Origin: Halosolutus gelatinilyticus
GTDB lineage: Archaea; Halobacteriota; Halobacteria; Halobacteriales; Natrialbaceae
DNA length: 64,000 nt
Direction of reading: 5' to 3'
NCBI RefSeq assembly: GCF_023028105.1
Contig: NZ_CP095491.1
Coordinates: 372,001-436,000 of the forward strand
Position numbers and translations under genes: made by a program. The notes under the pieces are model-generated. The model was not told where the DNA came from. It made no database searches and saw nothing but the letters and a program-made list of their open reading frames with translations. The first letter of the stretch is position 1. Each line of letters starts with the position of its first letter. Shown one piece after another: positions 24,879 to 32,387 of the stretch.

Positions 24879-25978
24879 GCGACGACTACTACGAGCGGCT
24901 GGTCGACGAGGACGCGCTGGCGACCTACCTCGAGGATCACCTCGGCGAGGTCGACCGGTACGAGGTCGAGCGCCACCAGGAAGGCCACTCGAACGAAACG
25001 TTGTACGTCGCCTGGGGCGATCGGAACCTGGTGATCCGTCGGCCGCCGCCAGGCGAGACCGCGGACACCGCACACGACGTCCTTCGAGAGTATCGCGTGA
25101 CGAACGCGCTCGTCGAGACCGACGTTCCGGTTCCCGAGCCGCTGCTGGCCTGCGAGGATCACGGCGTCATCGGCAGCGACTTCTACGTGATGGAGCGACT
25201 CGACGGCGTGGTGATCCGCGACGAGGAACCCGATCGGTTCGCCGATCCCGCCTCCCGACGGCGGATCGGCGAGGAACTGGTCGACACGCTGGCGTCGATC
25301 CACGACCTGGACTACGAGGCGATCGACCTCGGCGAGTTCGGCTATCCCGAGGGGTACACCGAACGACAGGTCGACCGGTGGGGCCAACAGCTGATGTGGG
25401 CCTTCGACGTCACGGCCGAGGAGCGGGAGGTTCCGGCCCTCTACGAGGTCGGCGCGTGGCTGCAGGAGAACCGCCCCGACGAGCATCCGCACGCGCTCGT
25501 CCACGGGGATTACAAACTGGATAACGTGATGTACGGACCGGCGAGAGCCGACGGCTCCCGGGACGAACGAGCGGGCGGCACCCGCGAGCAGCCGGAACTG
25601 ATCGGCGTCTTCGACTGGGAGATGGCGACCCTCGGCGATCCCCGGGCCGATCTGGGCTGGATGCTCTCTTACTGGCGCGACCCGAAAGATCCCGAGCCCG
25701 TGATCCCGGAACTCACCTCGACGTTCATGGAGCGCGAGGGGTATCCGACCCGACGCGAGTTGGTCGATCGCTGGGAGTCCCGAACGGGCTACGCGTTCGA
25801 ACGCGAGCGGTTCTACCGCGCCCTGGGGGTGTACAAGCTGGCCGCCCTGGGCGAGATGTTCTACCGCCGGTACCTGGAGGGCAACAGCGACGATCCGATG
25901 TACCCGAAGATGGAAGACCGCGTCCCGGCGCTCGCCGAGCGAGCGACGCGGATCATCGAGGGCGACGAGCCGCTCTGA
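24875..25978 (+). CDS. Phosphotransferase family protein (APH/ACAD10-type kinase fold)
   Basis: A 367-residue aminoglycoside-phosphotransferase-fold protein of the kind related to the kinase domain of ACAD10/11. Visible motifs are the nucleotide-binding N-lobe (NETLYVAWGDRNLVIRRPPPG), the catalytic loop HGDYKLDNVMYG near 210, and the metal-binding Asp in GVFDWEMATLGDPRADLGWML. Family members near acyl-CoA dehydrogenases phosphorylate hydroxy-acyl intermediates, a plausible role given the acyl-CoA genes downstream, but unproven. Between NVMYG and IGVFDWE sits an extra low-complexity stretch encoded by two tandem palindromes (25545-25557 and 25571-25585), probably an in-frame insertion. A frameshifted acetyltransferase follows. 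Confidence 0.9.
   Translation: MSDDYYERLVDEDALATYLEDHLGEVDRYEVERHQEGHSNETLYVAWGDRNLVIRRPPPGETADTAHDVLREYRVTNALVETDVPVPEPLLACEDHGVIGSDFYVMERLDGVVIRDEEPDRFADPASRRRIGEELVDTLASIHDLDYEAIDLGEFGYPEGYTERQVDRWGQQLMWAFDVTAEEREVPALYEVGAWLQENRPDEHPHALVHGDYKLDNVMYGPARADGSRDERAGGTREQPELIGVFDWEMATLGDPRADLGWMLSYWRDPKDPEPVIPELTSTFMEREGYPTRRELVDRWESRTGYAFERERFYRALGVYKLAALGEMFYRRYLEGNSDDPMYPKMEDRVPALAERATRIIEGDEPL
25545..25585. repeat. Two tandem small palindromes inside the phosphotransferase gene
   Basis: GAGCCG/CGGCTC at 25545-25557 and GCGGG/CCCGC at 25571-25585 encode part of a Ser/Arg/Gly-rich loop absent from the usual family spacing between the catalytic loop and the metal-binding DWE motif. They resemble the palindromes found inside the UPF0173 hydrolase gene, mrpE and the helicase gene. 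Confidence 0.5.
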
Positions 25979-26096
25979 ACGACGACGGACGCCCCGATTC
26001 GGCACTCGTCGACGTCGAGTTCGACCCCGAAATCGAGCGCCGAGAGCGGTACGGCTCTCCCCGAACACCTATTGTGACGGTCGATCGAAACCAGTC

Positions 26097-26658
26097 GTGC
26101 CCAGCGAAAAGGAGAAGATGCTGAACGGAGAGCGGTACGATCCGACGGACGCCGAACTCGTCTCGGATCGCGAGCGCGCGGAACCTCGCGCGCCGCTACA
26201 ATCGAACGTCGGCGAGCGAAGTCGATCGACGACGGCAGCTTCTGGACGAACTCCTCGGGTCGCACGGCGAGGAGTACGTCGTCGAGCCGCCGTTTCGCTG
26301 CGACTACGGCTACAACGTCCACGTCGGCGACGGGTTCTTCGCGAACTTCGACTGCGTGATCTTGGACGTGTGCCGGGTGAAGATCGGCCGGAACTGCCTC
26401 GTCGGCCCCGGCGTCCACATCTACACCGCGACCCACCCGCTCGACGCGATCGAGCGGTCCAGCGGACGGGAGTACGGAAAACCGGTCGCGATCGGCGACG
26501 ACGTCTGGATCGGCGGCCGCGCGGTGATCAATCCGGGCGTGACGATCGGCGACGAGGCCGTAATCGGGTCCGGCGCGGTCGTCACCGGGGACGTCCCGGA
26601 CCGGGCGGTCGTCCAGGGGAATCCCGCGAGCGCGGTGAAAGAACTGGATTCGGAGTGA
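26097..26658 (+). pseudogene. Maltose/sugar O-acetyltransferase, frameshifted
   Basis: Two frames together encode one hexapeptide-repeat acetyltransferase of about 187 residues. The first frame begins at GTG 26097 with the family N-terminus [20 protein letters not shown] and reads correctly to the DRERA codons near 26178. The rest ([10 protein letters not shown], then [24 protein letters not shown], the catalytic [10 protein letters not shown], and the C-terminal hexapeptides [19 protein letters not shown]) continues in another frame to 26658. Joining them needs two added bases in the CGCGCG run at 26174-26180, as if one CG unit were lost. This is either a recent inactivating deletion or a sequencing error. 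The function would be CoA-dependent acetylation of a sugar or similar hydroxyl. Confidence 0.82.
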
Positions 26659-26790
26659 GTCGGATCGGCGATCGACGGCCTACTCACGACCGGCGTCGTC
26701 GAACAGCTCGGGCGAGACGACGCAGCCGCAGGGGCTGGCGATCGCTGGCGAACGTACTCGTGTGTGGTGATACGTCGATCGTGAGGGACG
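26659..26790. other. Intergenic space upstream of the structured RNA candidate
   Basis: I see no gene here. It separates the broken acetyltransferase from the TATA box at 26791. The whole acetyltransferase-to-HACD interval (26659-27164) is about 500 bases. Confidence 0.5.
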
Positions 26791-26797
26791 TTTATAT
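26791..26797 (+). promoter_or_regulatory. TATA box of the structured RNA candidate
   Basis: TTTATAT at 26791-26797 stands in otherwise GC-rich sequence. Archaeal spacing places the transcription start at about 26817-26821, exactly where the first hairpin (and an ATG at 26819) begins. Confidence 0.55.
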
Positions 26798-26817
26798 CCC
26801 GGTAGAATGAACGCAAT

Positions 26818-26912
26818 CATGGCTTCGAACCCTTGCGGGTGGAAGCCACGTCTCGGGTGTCCCAGCACCCGGGGCATTTCATCCATGCCCGTTGTGGCTT
26901 CCGTTCTAATTG
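26818..26912 (+). ncRNA. Candidate structured small RNA with three hairpins
   Basis: Three consecutive perfect or near-perfect hairpins follow the TATA box at the right distance. Hairpin 1 is 26820-26848 (TGGCTTC/GAAGCCA plus ACCC/GGGT round a TTGC loop). Hairpin 2 is 26854-26871 (CGGGTG/CACCCG). Hairpin 3 is 26872-26890 (GGGCAT/ATGCCC). A further GTGGCTTCC at 26894-26902 can pair perfectly with GGAAGCCAC at 26841-26849, which would destroy hairpin 1. AT-rich DNA follows. The same strand also holds a 35-codon leaderless frame from ATG 26819, but the dense base pairing favours an RNA. It could be a small regulatory RNA, a riboswitch-like leader, or the end of a lost IS200/IS605-type element; no transposase or TnpB is present. 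Confidence 0.5.
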
Positions 26913-27164
26913 TTGATTTAGTATAACTTATAACTACTGCAAATTGGCTGGAACGAGTGGATGCGTTTCGGTTGATAGTCGCGGTAGTCGCTTGGAGCGT
27001 GCGAGATTCTGAGTCGATCGGCACTGACTCGATCGATCGACGACATTACCGACGTTCCCGACGAGATCTATTGGTCGTACGAAAAACGGATGTCTCGCCG
27101 ATAGATTTAACAATGGTAATTTTCCGACGGTGGTATTAAGCCGATCCCGGACGAGGTGTCGACT
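26913..27164. other. AT-rich region upstream of the HACD-ECH gene
   Basis: No gene is seen. Two TATA-like elements, ATTTAA (27105-27110) and TATTAAG (27134-27140), precede the start at 27165; the second would give a leaderless message. Confidence 0.45.
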
Positions 27165-29123
27165 ATGGCATACGAGGACATCGATCGCGTCGCGGTGCTC
27201 GGCGCGGGCAATATGGGACACGGAATCACGGAAGTGACCGCGATGGCGGGCTACGACGTTGCGATGCGCGATATCGAAGCCGAACTCGTCGAAGATGGTT
27301 ACGAACAGATCGCCTGGAGCCTCGAGAAACTCGAGGAGAAGGACCTGCTCGACGAACCCGCGGACGCGATCCTCGATCGTATCGACACCACCACCGACCT
27401 CGAAGAAGCGGTCGCCGACGCCGACCTCGTGATCGAGGCCGCGCCCGAGAATCTCGACCTGAAACACGACATTTTCGGCGATCTCGAGGCGTACTGCGAC
27501 GAGGACGCGCTGCTCGCGACCAACACGTCGAGCCTTCCGATCACGGACATCGCGCAGGCGATCGACACGCCGGAACGCGTGCTGGGACTCCACTTCTTCA
27601 ATCCGCCGGTGAAGATGGACCTCGTGGAGGTCATCTACGGCGAGGAGACGAGCGACGAGGCCGCCGACGCCGGCTACGAGTGGGTCGAGTCGATCGGCAA
27701 GACGCCGATCTACGTCCGCAAGGACGTCCGCGGCTTCGTCGTCAACACGATCGTCGGCCCGTTCGGCGGCGAACCCGCCTGGATGGTCTCGAACGGGGAG
27801 GCCACGATCCGGCAGGCCGACGCCGCGATGGTCCACCGGCGGGGCTACCCGATGGGGCCGTTCGAACTCGCCGACCTGACCGGGATCGACGTCGGCTACC
27901 ACGTGCGCAAGGAAGGCGGCGGCGACATTCCGCCGATCATCGAGGAGCAAGTCGAGGCCGAGGAACTCGGCCGGAAGACCGGGAAGGGATACTACGACTA
28001 CGAGGGCGGCGACGGGGCCGACTACGAACCCGGCGACGGGGAGGGTTTCGACACCCTCCGCGTCGAGGCCAGGATGATCAACCGGGCGGCGTCCCTCGTC
28101 GGCGAGGACGTCGCCACGCCCGATGCAGTTGACACCGGCGTCCAGCTCGGACTCGGCTTCCCGGAAGGGATCTGCCGCCGCGGGGACAAGATCGGACTCG
28201 ACAGGGTGCTCGAGAAACTCGAAACCCTCCGCGAGGAGACCGACGACGATCGATTCGAGCCCCACCCGTACCTCGTCGAACTCGTCGAGGACGGCAAGAC
28301 CGGCGAGGATGCGGGTGCAGGCTTCTACGAGTACGACGACGGCGACGGCGCGCTGGAGGGATACCACCACCTGAACGCCGAGATCGAGGATCGCGTGCTG
28401 CGAGTCGAACTCGATCGACCCTCCCGGATGAACGCCCTCTCGGCCGACCTGCTCGCGGAGATCGACGAGCTGTTCTCCTCGGTCGACGTCGACGAAATTC
28501 GCTGTGCGACGATCGAAGGGGCGGGCGATCGGGCCTTCAGCGCCGGCGCGGACATCACCGGCTTCGGCTCGCTCGAACCGACCGACGCGATGGACGTCAC
28601 GCCGGCCTTCGAGACGGTCCACGACTTCCCGCGGCCGGTCGTCGCGAAGATCGACGGCTACTGTCTCGGGGCCGGGCTGGAACTCGCGCTCGCCTGCGAC
28701 CTCCGGATCGCGACCGAGCGATCGGCCTTCGGCGCGCCGGAGATCGGCCTCGGGCTCATCCCCGGCGGCGGCGGGACCCAGCGCCTGATGCGGGTTCTCG
28801 GCGAGACCCGCGCGAAAGAACTGGTCTTCCGCGGGAACCACATCGACGCCGATCGCGCCGAGGAGTGGGGGCTGGTCAACCGCACCGTTTCCCGCGGCGA
28901 GTTCGACGAAACCGTCGCCGAGTTCGTCGACGACCTGCGCAGCGGCCCGCCGATCGGACTCAACGTTGCCAAGAAGGTGATGAACGAGGGTTCGGAGGTC
29001 GGACTCGAGGCCGCACTCGCGATGGAGAGCCAGGGCTTCGGCCTCCTGCTCAGCACGGAGGACGTGATGGAGGGGACCGCCGCGTTCGCCGAGGATCGCG
29101 AACCGGAGTTCGAGGGACGGTGA
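27165..29123 (+). CDS. Bifunctional 3-hydroxyacyl-CoA dehydrogenase / enoyl-CoA hydratase
   Basis: A 652-residue fusion in the archaeal order, dehydrogenase first. The N-terminal NAD-binding Rossmann domain starts VAVLGAGNMGHGITEVTAMAG; GLHFFNPPVKMDLVEVI contains the catalytic His, and KTPIYVRKDVRGFVVN leads into the C-terminal helical domains (two copies, to about 400). The C-terminal crotonase domain, about 405-650, has the oxyanion-hole segments AFSAGADITGFG and GYCLGAGLELALACDLRIA and the acid-base region FGAPEIGLGLIPGGGGTQRL. It converts enoyl-CoA via (S)-3-hydroxyacyl-CoA to 3-ketoacyl-CoA in beta-oxidation, or crotonyl-CoA to acetoacetyl-CoA. The ATG 27165 is chosen over GTG 27156. The MaoC gene follows directly. 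Confidence 0.94.
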   Translation: MAYEDIDRVAVLGAGNMGHGITEVTAMAGYDVAMRDIEAELVEDGYEQIAWSLEKLEEKDLLDEPADAILDRIDTTTDLEEAVADADLVIEAAPENLDLKHDIFGDLEAYCDEDALLATNTSSLPITDIAQAIDTPERVLGLHFFNPPVKMDLVEVIYGEETSDEAADAGYEWVESIGKTPIYVRKDVRGFVVNTIVGPFGGEPAWMVSNGEATIRQADAAMVHRRGYPMGPFELADLTGIDVGYHVRKEGGGDIPPIIEEQVEAEELGRKTGKGYYDYEGGDGADYEPGDGEGFDTLRVEARMINRAASLVGEDVATPDAVDTGVQLGLGFPEGICRRGDKIGLDRVLEKLETLREETDDDRFEPHPYLVELVEDGKTGEDAGAGFYEYDDGDGALEGYHHLNAEIEDRVLRVELDRPSRMNALSADLLAEIDELFSSVDVDEIRCATIEGAGDRAFSAGADITGFGSLEPTDAMDVTPAFETVHDFPRPVVAKIDGYCLGAGLELALACDLRIATERSAFGAPEIGLGLIPGGGGTQRLMRVLGETRAKELVFRGNHIDADRAEEWGLVNRTVSRGEFDETVAEFVDDLRSGPPIGLNVAKKVMNEGSEVGLEAALAMESQGFGLLLSTEDVMEGTAAFAEDREPEFEGR

Positions 29124-29124
29124 G

Positions 29125-29574
29125 ATGGCCGCGGAGACGCCGTCGTTCGACGACCTCGAGATCGGTCACGAGGTCGTCACCCACTCGCGGACGATCACGG
29201 AAGCCGACGTGCGAAACTACGCGGGCGTCAGCGGCGACTTCAACCCGCTGCACCTGAGCGAGCGGTTCACCGCCGAGGAGACGCCGTTCGGCGAGCCGAT
29301 CGCCCACGGCGCCCTGCTGTTCGGGATCGCGAGCGGACTGCTGTGGCAGTACCGCCACGAACGGCCGGAGACGATCGCGTTCTACGGCGTCGACGAGCTT
29401 CGATTCACGAGCCCCGTGACGATGGGGGCGACGGTCCACGCCGAGTCCGAGTTGATCGACAAGGAGCCACGGGACCACCCCGTCGCGAACGGCGTTGCCC
29501 GGTACGAGACGCGACTCGTCACCGACGAGGACGCAGTCGCGCTCTCCTGCGAGATGCTGACACTGGTGCGCTGA
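29125..29574 (+). CDS. MaoC-like (R)-specific enoyl-CoA hydratase
   Basis: 149 residues of the hot-dog fold. The catalytic dyad region reads YAGVSGDFNPLHLSERFTAEETPFGEPIAHGALLFGIASGLL, with the Asp and His of the D-x4-H-type hydratase motif. It hydrates enoyl-CoA to (R)-3-hydroxyacyl-CoA, supplying polyhydroxyalkanoate-type monomers or an alternative stereochemical branch of beta-oxidation. It starts one base after the fused HACD-ECH stop, so the two are surely co-transcribed and offer S- and R-specific hydration in one operon. Confidence 0.93.
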   Translation: MAAETPSFDDLEIGHEVVTHSRTITEADVRNYAGVSGDFNPLHLSERFTAEETPFGEPIAHGALLFGIASGLLWQYRHERPETIAFYGVDELRFTSPVTMGATVHAESELIDKEPRDHPVANGVARYETRLVTDEDAVALSCEMLTLVR

Positions 29575-29649
29575 CGGTGATACGCTGATCCCGGTACCGC
29601 GGCCGGTTCCGCGATCGACGGCAGGCCCGTCAACCGAAGACCCGATCGC

Positions 29650-30201
29650 TCACTTCTCGCCGTGTTCTTCGCCGAGGTCCTCGTAGATCCGGGGATCGGT
29701 CCGGAACTTGAGCACGTTGTGGACGGCCGAGTTCCTGACGTTCGCGATGACGTCGCCGTACTCCTTGTAGCAGTTGTGGATCCACTTCGAGACCTCCTCG
29801 CGGTCCCGGAACATCATCACCGTCTTCCACTGGTACTCGCCGTCCGAAAGGAAGAAAAAGAGGGTGTGCTTGTCCTCGCGGATGTGCTCCATCGCGTCGT
29901 ACCAGCTCTCGGCGAAGTTCGCCGTGTTGAACTTGAACTCGAAGAGCGCGAAGATGTAGTACTCCTCGTTCGGGATGATCGCCTCCCGGAAGACGCCCTC
30001 GTCGCGCATCCGCCGGATGGATTCGCTAACGGTGACGTGCGAGACGTCGATGTCGTAGTCCTCTTTCAGCACCCTCGTCAACTCCCGAGACGAGAGCTGC
30101 GGATCCTCGGCAAGTTCGCAGAGAATCGCGATGTCGCGGTCCTTGAAGTCCCAGTCCGGCGCTTCCTCCTCGGTCATCGACTGTGAATTCGTTGGTTCCA
30201 T
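29650..30201 (-). CDS. Winged-helix transcriptional regulator
   Basis: 183 residues. The N-terminal winged HTH at about 15-75 reads FKDRDIAILCELAEDPQLSSRELTRVL and DVSHVTVSESIRRMRDEGVF, similar to Lrp/AsnC and ArsR-like readers. The C-terminal part (EYYIFALFEFKFNTANFAESWYDAMEHIREDKHTLFFFLSDGEYQWKT) is a haloarchaea-type effector domain with many aromatic residues, possibly binding acyl or aromatic ligands. An internal ATG at 30177 is an alternative start. It lies 3 bases downstream of the alpha/beta hydrolase in the acyl-CoA dehydrogenase operon and probably regulates it, perhaps through the inverted repeat at 32260-32278. Confidence 0.87.
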   Translation of the reverse strand: MEPTNSQSMTEEEAPDWDFKDRDIAILCELAEDPQLSSRELTRVLKEDYDIDVSHVTVSESIRRMRDEGVFREAIIPNEEYYIFALFEFKFNTANFAESWYDAMEHIREDKHTLFFFLSDGEYQWKTVMMFRDREEVSKWIHNCYKEYGDVIANVRNSAVHNVLKFRTDPRIYEDLGEEHGEK

Positions 30202-30204
30202 CGT

Positions 30205-31083
30205 TTATACGTTCGGTTCGAGCAGGAAGTCGCGAAGCCGATCGACGTACGCCGCCGATCGGTCCTCGGGAACCCAGTGGTAGGCCTCCGACAGCGGTTC
30301 GACGGCGGCGTTCTCGAGGTCGTCGGTCAGTCGCTCGGCGTAGTCGATCGGCTGCATGACGTCATCCTCGCCCCACAGCAGCAGCGTCTCGGCTTCGATC
30401 GCGCCGTACTCGATCTCCGTCGTGTGGTTCGTGTTCGTCGCGACGGCGTTCCGAACGAGCGAGCGCTGCCCCTCGTCGGAGCGCCACGGGGCTTTCATCC
30501 CCTCGACGAATTCGGGATCCGCCTCGCCGTACGCGCCGTCGACGAACGCCGAGTCGAGGTGGCTTTCGAACTCGTCGTCCGTCTCGGCGCTGTCGGGCAG
30601 CCCCAGGTTCGCGACGAACTCCACCGGCCACGAGTCGTAGCAGACGGCGTTCGAGAGCACCAGCTTGTCGACTCGATCGGGCTCGTGCGCCGCGAACCGC
30701 AAGGCGACCCCGCCACCGATGTCGTGGGCGACCAGCGACGCCGTCTCGACGTCCAGTTCCACCAGAAGCTCTTCGAGCATCGACTCCTGGGCGCGGATCG
30801 ATCGATCGAAGCCGTCGCGCATCGACGAGTTGCCGTAGCCGAGCAGATCCGGTGCGATCGTTCGCCGGTCCTGGGCGATCGCCGGCGCGATATCGCGCCA
30901 GAGGAACGACCAGGTCGGGATGCCATGGAGGAAGACGATCGGCGGTTCGTCGCCGCCGGTTTCGGCCTCGTTCCCGGCCTCCGCGCCTGGCCCGTCCTCG
31001 TAGTAGGCGACTGCGAGATCGTGGCCGTCGACCGTCACGTCCGCGCGCGTCTGCTGCTCGCTCCAGTCCTCGTGGGCGGTCAT
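30205..31083 (-). CDS. Alpha/beta hydrolase with Asp nucleophile (haloalkane dehalogenase/epoxide hydrolase-like)
   Basis: 292 residues. The oxyanion/entrance motif [12 protein letters not shown] and the nucleophile elbow VAHDIGGG (Asp121) place it in the haloalkane dehalogenase, fluoroacetate dehalogenase and epoxide hydrolase branch, where Asp replaces the Ser of esterases. The acid lies in [12 protein letters not shown] and the base in [12 protein letters not shown] near 272. Such enzymes attack carbon-halogen or epoxide bonds. An acyl-CoA-linked role is suggested by the 4-base overlap with the acyl-CoA dehydrogenase, but the true substrate is unknown. An N-terminal loop insert (residues 31-46, acidic) precedes the core. 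A longer upstream frame start is rejected. Confidence 0.9.
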   Translation of the reverse strand: MTAHEDWSEQQTRADVTVDGHDLAVAYYEDGPGAEAGNEAETGGDEPPIVFLHGIPTWSFLWRDIAPAIAQDRRTIAPDLLGYGNSSMRDGFDRSIRAQESMLEELLVELDVETASLVAHDIGGGVALRFAAHEPDRVDKLVLSNAVCYDSWPVEFVANLGLPDSAETDDEFESHLDSAFVDGAYGEADPEFVEGMKAPWRSDEGQRSLVRNAVATNTNHTTEIEYGAIEAETLLLWGEDDVMQPIDYAERLTDDLENAAVEPLSEAYHWVPEDRSAAYVDRLRDFLLEPNV

Positions 31084-32219
31084 AACAGCTGATCGGCGAC
31101 GATGTTCTTCTGGATCTCGCTGGTCCCCTCGTAGATCTTGGTGATGCGGGCGTCGCGGTAGTAGCGCTCGACGGGGTGGTCGGTGACGTAGCCCGCGCCG
31201 CCGTGGACCTGGATCGCCTCGTCCGCGACGTCGACCGCGTGCTCGCTGGCGAACAGTTTGGCCATCGACGCGAACTTCGCCGCGAGTTGGTCGTCGTCCG
31301 CCATCGCGTACGTCGCCGCGCGGTAGGTCAGCGACCGGGCCGCCTCGACGTTCGTGGCCATCTCCGCGAGTTTGTGCCGGATCGCCTGGAACTCCGCGAT
31401 CGGCTGGTCGAACTGCTCGCGCTCCTGGGCGTAGTCGAGCGCCTGATCGAGCGCGGCCTGGGCGGTCCCGACCGCCTGGGCGGCGACGCTGACGCGGCCG
31501 GCGGCGAAGAAGTCCATCAACTGGTAGAAGCCGGCATCCTCCGTCCCGATGACGTTCTCCTCGGGCACCCGGACGTCGTCGAGGACGAGTTCCGCGAGGT
31601 CGGATGCGCGGATGCCGAGTTTGTTGTCGATCTTCTCCGCGCTGAACCCGTCGAGATCCGTCGGAACGAGGAACGCGCTGATGCCGTCGTGGCCCTCGTC
31701 CGGGCTGGTCTTCGCCATGACGACGGCGACGTCGGCGACCGTCCCGTTCGTGATCCACATCTTGGTGCCGTTGATCACGTACTCGTCTCCATCCTGTTCC
31801 GCGCGCGTTTCCATTCCGGCGACGTTCGAGCCGTGGGCCGGTTCGCTGATCGCGCTCGCACAGGCCGACTCGCCGCTCGCGATCTTCGGAAGCCACTCCG
31901 CTTTCATCCACTCGTCGCCGAATCGGTTGATCATCGTCGAACCGAACGCCCGGCTACCGATCGCGCTCCCGATACCCGGATCCGCGTGCCAGAGCTCCTC
32001 GGTGACGACCACGCTCGAGAGGAGGTCCATCCCCGCGCCGCCGTACTCGACGGGGATGCTCGTCCCCACGAGGTCCATCTCCGCGGCTTTCCGGACGAGT
32101 TGGTGAGGGTACTCCTTGTTCTCGTCGTGCTCTCGGGCGACGGGTTCGATCTCCTCCCGGCCGAACTCCCGAACCGTCCGGCGGATCGCCCGCTGTTCTT
32201 CCGATAGCTGAAACGACAT
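31080..32219 (-). CDS. Acyl-CoA dehydrogenase
   Basis: 379 residues, the standard length. Features are the N-terminal helical domain ([27 protein letters not shown]), the flavin-binding signature [20 protein letters not shown], the second signature [34 protein letters not shown], and the Glu in IYEGTSE (about 364) in the position of the catalytic base. It oxidizes acyl-CoA to trans-2-enoyl-CoA with FAD and passes electrons to ETF. It is the first gene of an operon with the alpha/beta hydrolase and the regulator. The enoyl-CoA produced can feed the divergent-side HACD-ECH and MaoC genes. Confidence 0.95.
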   Translation of the reverse strand: MSFQLSEEQRAIRRTVREFGREEIEPVAREHDENKEYPHQLVRKAAEMDLVGTSIPVEYGGAGMDLLSSVVVTEELWHADPGIGSAIGSRAFGSTMINRFGDEWMKAEWLPKIASGESACASAISEPAHGSNVAGMETRAEQDGDEYVINGTKMWITNGTVADVAVVMAKTSPDEGHDGISAFLVPTDLDGFSAEKIDNKLGIRASDLAELVLDDVRVPEENVIGTEDAGFYQLMDFFAAGRVSVAAQAVGTAQAALDQALDYAQEREQFDQPIAEFQAIRHKLAEMATNVEAARSLTYRAATYAMADDDQLAAKFASMAKLFASEHAVDVADEAIQVHGGAGYVTDHPVERYYRDARITKIYEGTSEIQKNIVADQLL

Positions 32220-32259
32220 ACGCCCACTGCAATTTCCAACAAAAAATAATTTCGGGTGA

Positions 32260-32278
32260 ATCCTATCGATGTTAGGAT
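32260..32278. promoter_or_regulatory. Candidate operator for the acyl-CoA dehydrogenase operon
   Basis: ATCCTA (32260-32265) and TAGGAT (32273-32278) are a perfect 6-bp inverted repeat round 7 bases, 41 bases upstream of the acyl-CoA dehydrogenase start and close to TATA-like sequences at 32277-32296 on the minus strand. The local winged-helix regulator is the natural candidate binder. Confidence 0.5.
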
Positions 32279-32387
32279 ATACTCATTATATTCAAAGTTG
32301 TGGAAAGCGCCGTCCGTTCGGGGCGTCCGACGATCGCGCGGTCGGACGCGGGGGCGACCGAGATCCGACGTTAGGTCTCGGTCGCCC

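Noticed and set aside
24617-26068. A 483-codon open frame on the minus strand across the phosphotransferase gene.
   Set aside because: It is antisense to a gene with clear catalytic motifs; high-GC DNA creates long spurious frames on the opposite strand, and the translation matches no family.
26934-28841. A 635-codon minus-strand frame opposite the HACD-ECH gene.
   Set aside because: Complementary shadow of the well-supported fused enzyme; Val/Asp/Arg-rich composition is typical of antisense reading.
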